From Sphingomonadaceae bacterium (GTDB taxonomy: Bacteria > Pseudomonadota > Alphaproteobacteria > Sphingomonadales > Sphingomonadaceae): a DNA stretch of 9,110 bases. The notes beneath the pieces were generated by a model. That model saw only the letters and a program-made list of their open reading frames with translations, was not told where the DNA came from and ran no database searches. The position numbers and the translations under genes are program-made. Numbering within the stretch: the stretch's first letter is position 1; every line of letters starts with the position of its first letter. The stretch lies in contig JAFAZM010000358.1 of NCBI GenBank assembly GCA_019239785.1, forward strand, positions 1 to 9,110, written 5' to 3'. Positions 4,429 to 9,110 of this stretch are shown here, in pieces.

Positions 4429-7400
4429 TCAGACGAAGATCGCTGGACTGTCGAGGGGCGTGACCGGGGTGACGATCTCGATCACATAGTCGCTTCCCGC
4501 CTGATAGCCGGCGGTGCCGTTCCCGTCGACGACCAGGAAGGTGTGGCCATTGAGGTCGCCGCTGGTCGCGGTGAACATCCCCGCCTGGTGGCTGGTGAGG
4601 CCGGCCATTGCGGTGGAGAGGTCGGTATCGAAGCTGGCGGTGCTCAGATTGCCCGAGGTCGGCGCCGCGAACCCGGTCACCGCGAACGGCAGGTCGATCT
4701 TGTCGACATTGTCGTCGAGGCCGAAGATCTTGTCATAGCCAACGCTCGTCGACTGGCTCGGATCGTCATAATAGAAAGTGTCGCTGCCGGCGCCGCCGGT
4801 CAGCAGGTCGCCGCCGCCGCCGCCGAAGATCCAGTCGTTGCCGGTGCTGCCGGTGAAGAGATCGCTGCCGCTGCCGCCGTAGATCTTGAAGGCGCCGTCA
4901 TGCTCGTGCGAGCCGTCGAAGGCGATGTTGGTGGTCACCTGCAGGCCGAAGATGGTGATCGTCTGGCCGGCGGCGACCAGGGTGTCGTTCGTGGTGAGGT
5001 TGAACGTGTTCGGGCTCCCCGACGGGCCCGGCAGCAGCACGATCACCTCGATATTGGTGATGTCGCCGCCGCTGAGCTCGAAGGCCGGGCCGAAGGCGCC
5101 GTAGCTGCCGTCGAGCCCCAGCTGGTCGTTGTTGCCCGCACCGCCGTCGACGATGTCGCCGGACTCGAAGCCGCCCGGGCCGAAATAGAAGCCGTCATTG
5201 CCGTCGCCGCCGATCAATATGTCGATGCCTTGATGGCCGTAGACGATGAAGCTGCCGTCATGCTCGTTCGAGCCGTCGAACCGGAAGCTTTCCCCGGCCC
5301 CGAGCTGGGTCCCCTGCACCTTCAGGAGGCCGCCAGCGGCGACATTGCCGTCGTTCGTCGTGATGTCGTAGTTGAAGCCGGCGCCGGGCAGCAGCACGAT
5401 CGCCTCGACGTTGGTGATCGTATTCGCCCCCAGGACCAAAGCGTTGCCGCCGGCATAATTACCCTGCAGGCCGATCTGGTCGTTGTTTCCGGCGCCGCCG
5501 TCGACATGGTCGAGCGCGTTGAACGCCGCGCCGAAATAGAAGCCGTCATTGGCCCCCAGCCCGAGCGCCGTGTCGTTGCCGCCCTGGCTCAGGTCGAAAT
5601 AGTCGCCCGCCGGCGTGCCGGTGATCGTGTTGTCGGTCGCATCTCCCTCGAGATGATCCTGGGCGGAGACGACGCCGTTCACGGTGATGTTGACCGTGGC
5701 CGTTGGCTGCGGGCTGCCGCTCAGCGTGTAGGTGAAGCTGTCCGGCGCCGAGGTGTTCACTGCGCCGGTCTCGCCCGACGCGGTCGAGGTCAGGGTGTTG
5801 AACTGGCCGTTGGGATCGTAGGTCAGGGTGCCGTCGAGGTTGAGCGAGACCACCGCGCCCGAGGGGAGGACGACCGGCGAGCCGACCGAGATCGCCGTTC
5901 CGTTGACCTTCGCCACCGCCGGCGGGGGTCCGTCGGGGTCGCTGTCATTGGCGACGACGTTGATGTTCACCGTCGCATTCTCGTTGGTCGAGCCGCTGTC
6001 GTTGTTCGCGACCGACGGATCGTCGGTGGCGGTGATCGAGACGGTGACCGAGCCGGTGCCGCTGAGTGCGCCGCCTGAGCCCTGGGCGCCCGCATTGCCG
6101 TCGTTGAACGTGTAGGCGATCGTCGCGCTCGCCGGCGGCGTGTCGCTGCTGTTGCTGTAGGTGATCCCCTGCAGCGCCTGGTTGACCAGAGCCTGGGTCG
6201 CGCTCGCGTTGAAGGTGATGGTCAGCGTGCCGCCGACCTGGGTGAAGGTGCCGATGGTGGTCCCGTTGACGCTTGCATTGCCGCCCGAGAGGGTCAGCCC
6301 GGCGCCGCCGGTGCCGCCGAACACGTCCTCGGCGACGGCGCCGCCGGAGCGCGCCAGGGTCAGCGACGCGCCGGCATAATTGCTGCCGGTGAGCTCCGGA
6401 TCGCTGACCGTCGCATTGCTGTCGAGCACGACCGCCGGGCCGCCCTCGGTGAAGCTCGGCGTGCCGTCCAGGCCGGTGAAGGCCGGCGCGTCGTTGACGG
6501 CCGCGACGTTCAGGCTGACGGTCGCAATGTTGCTGTCGGCGCCGTCATTGACCTTGTAGGTGAAGCTGTCGCCGCCGTTGAAATTGGAATTGGGCGTGTA
6601 GCTGAAGCTGCCGTCCGGATTGAGCGTGAACGACGCCGCATGGAGCGGCCCGGCCACGAGAATGGCTGTATGCCCCGTCTCCCCGGTCGTGTCGTTGGCC
6701 AGGACGCCGGACGCCGCATCGGCGACGAGCGCCGTGTCCTCGGTGCCGTCATAGCTGTCGGCGGCGGTCGTCTCGGCCTCGCTCACGACGTTGACGATGA
6801 CCGGGATGCCGGCATTTTCGAAATAGTCGAACTTGCCGCCCTGGTTGCCGATCAGGGCGTCGAGGTCGCCGTCGCCGTCGAGGTCGGCGAAGGCAGGCGC
6901 CTCGAAGGTGTAGAAGCCGCTGGTCGGGAAGGCGACGTCGGAGGTGCGCACATAGGTGCCGCCGTCGTTGCGATAGACGTTGACCCCGATGCCGGCGCCG
7001 AGGACCAGATCGAGGTCGCCGTCATGGTCGAGGTCGATGAAGGCGGGCTTGGCGTTGCCGACGTAGATGCCGTTGAACGGGTTGGCGCTGCCGGTCAGCT
7101 GGGTGAAGCTGTTGCCGTTCCGCTGCAGGTAGGAGATGGCGCCGTCGAAGCCGACCGCGACGTCGAGGTCGCTGTCGCCGTCGAGATCGACGAAGACCGG
7201 GTGTGCACGCTGGCCGAACGTGAAGGCGTCGAACGGATTGGCGGCGCCGGTGAGCGCGACATAGGTGCCGCCGTCGTTGCGCCAGGCGGAGAGGTGGCCG
7301 TTGATCTCGCCGACGACGAGATCGAGGTCATGGTCGCCGTCGAGGTCGACCAGGGCGGGCGTGCTCGCGTTGCCGACGTCGAAGCCGTTGAACGGATTGG

Positions 7401-8187
7401 CGGCGCCGGTCAGCTGGGTGAAGGTGCCGCCGTCGTTGCGCCAGGCCACGATCGTGCCGACGCTATTGCCGGACACGAGATCGAGATCGCCGTCGCCGTC
7501 CAGGTCGCCGAAGCAGGGCGTCGAGAGGAAGCCGACGTCCACGCCGTTCAGCGGGTTGGCCGCGCCGCCGACCGCGTGGAAAGCCATCAGCCCGGGCGAG
7601 ATGATGTCGGCCCCCAACGCATCGGTGACATCGATGGCCAGCGGGTGCGACGCCCTCGGCGTGTCGCTGGCGTTCGCATAAGTGAGATGCTCGATCAAAG
7701 CCTCGACCGAAGCGGAGGTCGCGGCGGCAGTGAAGGTCACCGTGAAGGTGCTGCCGGTCCCGCCGGCGAAGCTGCCGATGATGGTGCCGCCATAGGTGAC
7801 GTCCGTGCCAGACACGCCGATCTGGCCCGCGCCGGTTCCCTCGTTCAAGATCGCGACCCGGTCCTCGCCGAGCAGGCCCGTCACGGTGAGGCTGCCGCCG
7901 GCGAGATTCTCGTCGGCATCGCTGAAGGTCACGTTCGCATCGAGCAAAGCGGGCGCGGCGTTCACCGCATTTTCGGCGAACGTCAGCGTCGGGCTGAGGC
8001 CGCTCAGGGTCGGCGCGTGGTTCGTCTCGGCCACCGGTGGGCTTGGATCGAGCAGGCCGGTCTCGGCGACGGCGCACACCGGTCCGGCAGCTTCGGCAGC
8101 GATCCGGATAGGAATGTCGGACTGGTCAAGCGCGCGCCCGAAGACCGACATATCCTCGTTCCCGGTGGTGTTGACCCGCTTACGCAT
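4429..8187 (-). CDS. Large mosaic VCBS/FG-GAP/RTX calcium-binding protein, probably type I secreted
   Basis: This 1252-residue acidic, Asp/Gly/Thr-rich protein has no N-terminal signal peptide. Domains in order: a cadherin-like repeat (about 56-192); five FG-GAP/VCBS repeats with DLDGDGDLD-type calcium loops starting at 228, 281, 334, 385 and 435; a cadherin/VCBS-type domain (478-567) with GVLANDT and NDGSFSYTPN-like features; a second copy of the first repeat type (566-722); another cadherin-like domain (723-838) with NNDSGSTNENATV; a duplicated RTX-associated module (880-996 and 997-1116); and RTX nonapeptides around 1104-1138 (GGSGSDLF, GGAGSDTF). The tail (about 1140-1252) with VDKIDLPF, GHTFLVVDGNGTAGYQAG and terminal AIFV resembles C-terminal type I secretion or surface-sorting regions, possibly the one called bluetail. 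A secreted or surface adhesin-like role is inferred. Two Cys (38, 225) are unusual for this class. The ATG at 8187 has GGAG (8196-8199) eight bases upstream; Met13 has no well-spaced site. No ABC exporter genes are nearby. It is convergent with the regulator, 32 bases apart. Confidence 0.88.
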   Translation of the reverse strand: MRKRVNTTGNEDMSVFGRALDQSDIPIRIAAEAAGPVCAVAETGLLDPSPPVAETNHAPTLSGLSPTLTFAENAVNAAPALLDANVTFSDADENLAGGSLTVTGLLGEDRVAILNEGTGAGQIGVSGTDVTYGGTIIGSFAGGTGSTFTVTFTAAATSASVEALIEHLTYANASDTPRASHPLAIDVTDALGADIISPGLMAFHAVGGAANPLNGVDVGFLSTPCFGDLDGDGDLDLVSGNSVGTIVAWRNDGGTFTQLTGAANPFNGFDVGNASTPALVDLDGDHDLDLVVGEINGHLSAWRNDGGTYVALTGAANPFDAFTFGQRAHPVFVDLDGDSDLDVAVGFDGAISYLQRNGNSFTQLTGSANPFNGIYVGNAKPAFIDLDHDGDLDLVLGAGIGVNVYRNDGGTYVRTSDVAFPTSGFYTFEAPAFADLDGDGDLDALIGNQGGKFDYFENAGIPVIVNVVSEAETTAADSYDGTEDTALVADAASGVLANDTTGETGHTAILVAGPLHAASFTLNPDGSFSYTPNSNFNGGDSFTYKVNDGADSNIATVSLNVAAVNDAPAFTGLDGTPSFTEGGPAVVLDSNATVSDPELTGSNYAGASLTLARSGGAVAEDVFGGTGGAGLTLSGGNASVNGTTIGTFTQVGGTLTITFNASATQALVNQALQGITYSNSSDTPPASATIAYTFNDGNAGAQGSGGALSGTGSVTVSITATDDPSVANNDSGSTNENATVNINVVANDSDPDGPPPAVAKVNGTAISVGSPVVLPSGAVVSLNLDGTLTYDPNGQFNTLTSTASGETGAVNTSAPDSFTYTLSGSPQPTATVNITVNGVVSAQDHLEGDATDNTITGTPAGDYFDLSQGGNDTALGLGANDGFYFGAAFNALDHVDGGAGNNDQIGLQGNYAGGNALVLGANTITNVEAIVLLPGAGFNYDITTNDGNVAAGGLLKVQGTQLGAGESFRFDGSNEHDGSFIVYGHQGIDILIGGDGNDGFYFGPGGFESGDIVDGGAGNNDQLGLDGSYGAFGPAFELSGGDITNIEVIVLLPGPSGSPNTFNLTTNDTLVAAGQTITIFGLQVTTNIAFDGSHEHDGAFKIYGGSGSDLFTGSTGNDWIFGGGGGDLLTGGAGSDTFYYDDPSQSTSVGYDKIFGLDDNVDKIDLPFAVTGFAAPTSGNLSTASFDTDLSTAMAGLTSHQAGMFTATSGDLNGHTFLVVDGNGTAGYQAGSDYVIEIVTPVTPLDSPAIFV
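4840..5550 (-). repeat. Tandem duplication of a 117-120-residue RTX-associated module inside the large secreted protein
   Basis: Copy 1 (5550-5200, residues 880-996) and copy 2 (5199-4840, residues 997-1116) abut directly. Both run in the same order: NDGFYFG, a short variable piece, VDGGAGNNDQ-IGL or -LGL, a hydrophobic strand, ITN-EAIVLLPG or ITN-EVIVLLPG, TTND, VAAG, FDGS-EHDG, a YGHQG or YGGSG turn, then a GGDGND- or STGND-type calcium loop that starts the next unit. DNA at the two starts is nearly the same (around 5531-5550 and 5180-5199), but most of the rest has diverged, so the duplication is old. The module is recalled as common in sphingomonad RTX proteins; its function is not known. 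Confidence 0.8.
6808..7575 (-). repeat. Five tandem FG-GAP/VCBS repeats, about 50-53 codons each
   Basis: Five units each hold a D-x-D-x-D-x-D-L-D calcium loop (nucleotides near 7506, 7347, 7188, 7035 and 6885) followed by a W/Y-R-N-G-G strand and an ANPF linker. Units are 50-53 codons apart. Neighbouring units keep DNA identity as well as protein identity: 7390-7410 equals 7231-7251 (21 bases) and 7422-7446 equals 7263-7287 (25 bases), both with an offset of 159. Such repeats form beta-propeller blades in related proteins; the known FG-GAP propeller has seven, so five may be an open or shared structure. Confidence 0.85.
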
Positions 8188-8512
8188 GGTCCGGTCTCCG
8201 ATGAGACGGATGGCCGGGCCGGGGAAGAGGTGCGTGCGCCGAAGCCACGATATGTCCGACGCAGGCGCGCGTGCATGCAGGTCTGGGCATCTGATCTAAT
8301 CCCCGTTCCGGGAGAGCCGAATCCTGGCCGAACGGCACGCCGGTTGGAGCATGGTTCCATCTTCCCGGCCGAGAGTCCATCGCCCCCCGAAAATATCCGT
8401 CCTAAATGAAAGGCTTCGGCTTCTGCCGGCCGGATCCTCGGGCAGGCGATCGCTCCCTGCCCAGCCATCTCGCGGCTTGATCGGCGCGCGCAACTGGGGG
8501 ACATGCGCTGGC
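8188..8512. promoter_or_regulatory. Divergent intergenic region, promoters not resolved
   Basis: This 325-base gap separates the start codons of the large secreted protein (minus) and the TIGR03032 gene (plus), so it should contain both promoters. The most AT-rich patch is around 8387-8412 and is the best place to look for a promoter, but no clear -35/-10 pair is seen on either strand. A small inverted repeat GTCTC-CGAT-GAGAC (8194-8207) overlaps the ribosome site of the secreted protein gene. ATGG-TT-CCAT (8351-8360) is a second short palindrome. Short open frames crossing the gap on the minus strand overlap the TIGR03032 gene and have no recognisable homology, so no extra gene is called. 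Confidence 0.5.
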
Positions 8513-9110
8513 ATGGCCGCTTCGCCCCCCAGCACCTCCTCGTCCTCGGACCGGACGATCATGACCTCGCAGGGCTTCGCGGCCTGGCTGGCCGAACGCG
8601 GCGTGAGCCTGGCGCTGACCACCTACCAGGCCGGCCGCCTGTTCCTGATCGGGCGCAAGCCGGACGGCGGCCTGCGCGCGCACGAGCGCATGATCGACCA
8701 TTGCCAGGGCCTGTGGACCGACGGCACCGAGCTTTGGACCAGCGGCAAGTCGGTCCTCTGGAGATTCCGCAACGACTTGGCTCAAGGCGCGCGGACCGAA
8801 CGCGGCGCCGATCGCCGCTTCGTGCCGCGCGAGGGAAGGGTCACGGGCAGGATCGACATTCACGACATCGGTGTCGGGGAGACCGGCGACGGCATCACCG
8901 GGCCGATCTTCGTCGCCACCGCCTTCAACTGCCTGGCGACGATCAGCGAGGAGGCGAGCTTCCGGCCCCTGTGGCGCCCGCCCTTCGTCAGCCGGCTGGC
9001 GGCGGAGGACCGCTGCCACCTGAACGGCATGGCGGTGCAGGACGGCAAGCCTCGCTACGTCACCGCAGTGTCGCGCTCCGACGTCGCCGACGGCTGGCGC
9101 GACCGGCGCG
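8513..9110 (+). CDS. TIGR03032 family protein (DUF4915-like), 5' part
   Basis: The frame is open from 8513 to the window end (199 codons, no stop). It matches the TIGR03032 family as recalled: SLALTTYQAGRLFLIG (32-47), LWTDGTELWTSGKSVLWRF (67-85), VTGRIDIHDIG (110-120), IFVATAFNCLATISE (132-146), SFRPLWRPPF (149-158), EDRCHLNG (165-172) and VTAVSRSDVADGWRDRR (183-199). The repeated short strand pattern suggests a beta-propeller-like fold, but the biochemical role is not established. The first ATG in the conserved reading is 8513, giving a Ser-rich lead-in and a loosely spaced GGGGGA (8496-8501); ATG 8561 (MTSQGFAAWL) is an alternative close to the start of homology. The product has no obvious signal peptide. 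It is divergent from the large RTX/VCBS protein; a functional link is possible but unproven. Confidence 0.88.
   Translation, partial: MAASPPSTSSSSDRTIMTSQGFAAWLAERGVSLALTTYQAGRLFLIGRKPDGGLRAHERMIDHCQGLWTDGTELWTSGKSVLWRFRNDLAQGARTERGADRRFVPREGRVTGRIDIHDIGVGETGDGITGPIFVATAFNCLATISEEASFRPLWRPPFVSRLAAEDRCHLNGMAVQDGKPRYVTAVSRSDVADGWRDRR

Noticed and set aside
4243..6078. Plus-strand open frame (611 codons) opposite the large secreted protein, with repeated Val/Ala/Glu pattern
   Set aside because: The apparent repeats are the complement of the Asp/Gly-rich calcium-binding repeats; no independent start signal or homology.
6808..7575. CRISPR-like regular spacing of repeats
   Set aside because: The repeats are 150-159 bases apart, in frame, and encode conserved calcium loops of a protein; they are not short repeats with unique spacers.
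6640..8409. Plus-strand open frame (589 codons) with repeated VAVEVDEG-like pieces
   Set aside because: The periodic pattern is the antisense image of the five FG-GAP repeats, not a separate repeat protein.
8402..9019. Minus-strand open frame (205 codons) near the right end
   Set aside because: It overlaps the TIGR03032 gene, which carries many family motifs on the plus strand; the antisense product shows none.

Overview
The window is very GC-rich and densely coding. It looks like chromosome from an alphaproteobacterium, most likely a sphingomonad (Sphingomonadaceae). The clues are a close relative of Zymomonas glucose-fructose oxidoreductase, a CATCCCGGCGAAGGCCGGGAT palindromic repeat of the kind common in sphingomonad intergenic DNA, and a calcium-binding secreted protein of the VCBS/RTX type frequent in that family. 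The taxonomic call is an inference from recognised sequence style, not from a search.

Layout, left to right. (1) Positions 1-819, minus: an exported dienelactone hydrolase-family gene whose reading frame is broken by one missing base near 262-266; its 3' end lies outside the window. (2) Positions 820-946: a divergent regulatory region with a LacI-family-type operator centred on TAGCGCTA and a candidate -10 box. (3) Positions 947-2176, plus: a Tat-exported Gfo/Idh/MocA oxidoreductase strongly resembling glucose-fructose oxidoreductase. (4) Positions 2183-2262: a long inverted repeat between convergent genes. (5) Positions 2269-3646, minus: a three-gene unit transcribed in the order NIPSNAP protein, antibiotic-biosynthesis-monooxygenase-like protein, glutathione S-transferase. 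(6) Positions 3722-4396, plus: a cysteine-containing ArsR-type repressor divergent from that unit, with palindromes in the 75-base gap. (7) Positions 4429-8187, minus: a 1252-residue mosaic secreted protein with cadherin-like domains, five FG-GAP/VCBS repeats, a duplicated RTX-associated module and a C-terminal type I secretion-like tail. (8) Positions 8188-8512: a divergent intergenic region. (9) Positions 8513-9110, plus: the 5' part of a TIGR03032-family gene that runs off the window.

Three functional groups are suggested. The first is an exported sugar-oxidoreductase and hydrolase pair sharing a probable sugar-responsive operator. The second is a small oxidative or electrophile-detoxification operon with its own ArsR-type regulator. 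The third is a surface or secreted calcium-binding protein gene with a divergent TIGR03032 neighbour. No RNA genes, CRISPR arrays, transposases or phage genes were seen. Nothing here proves a wholly new system. The points most worth following are the frameshifted hydrolase, the shared LacI-type operator, the regulator/NIPSNAP/ABM/GST module and the internally duplicated RTX protein.
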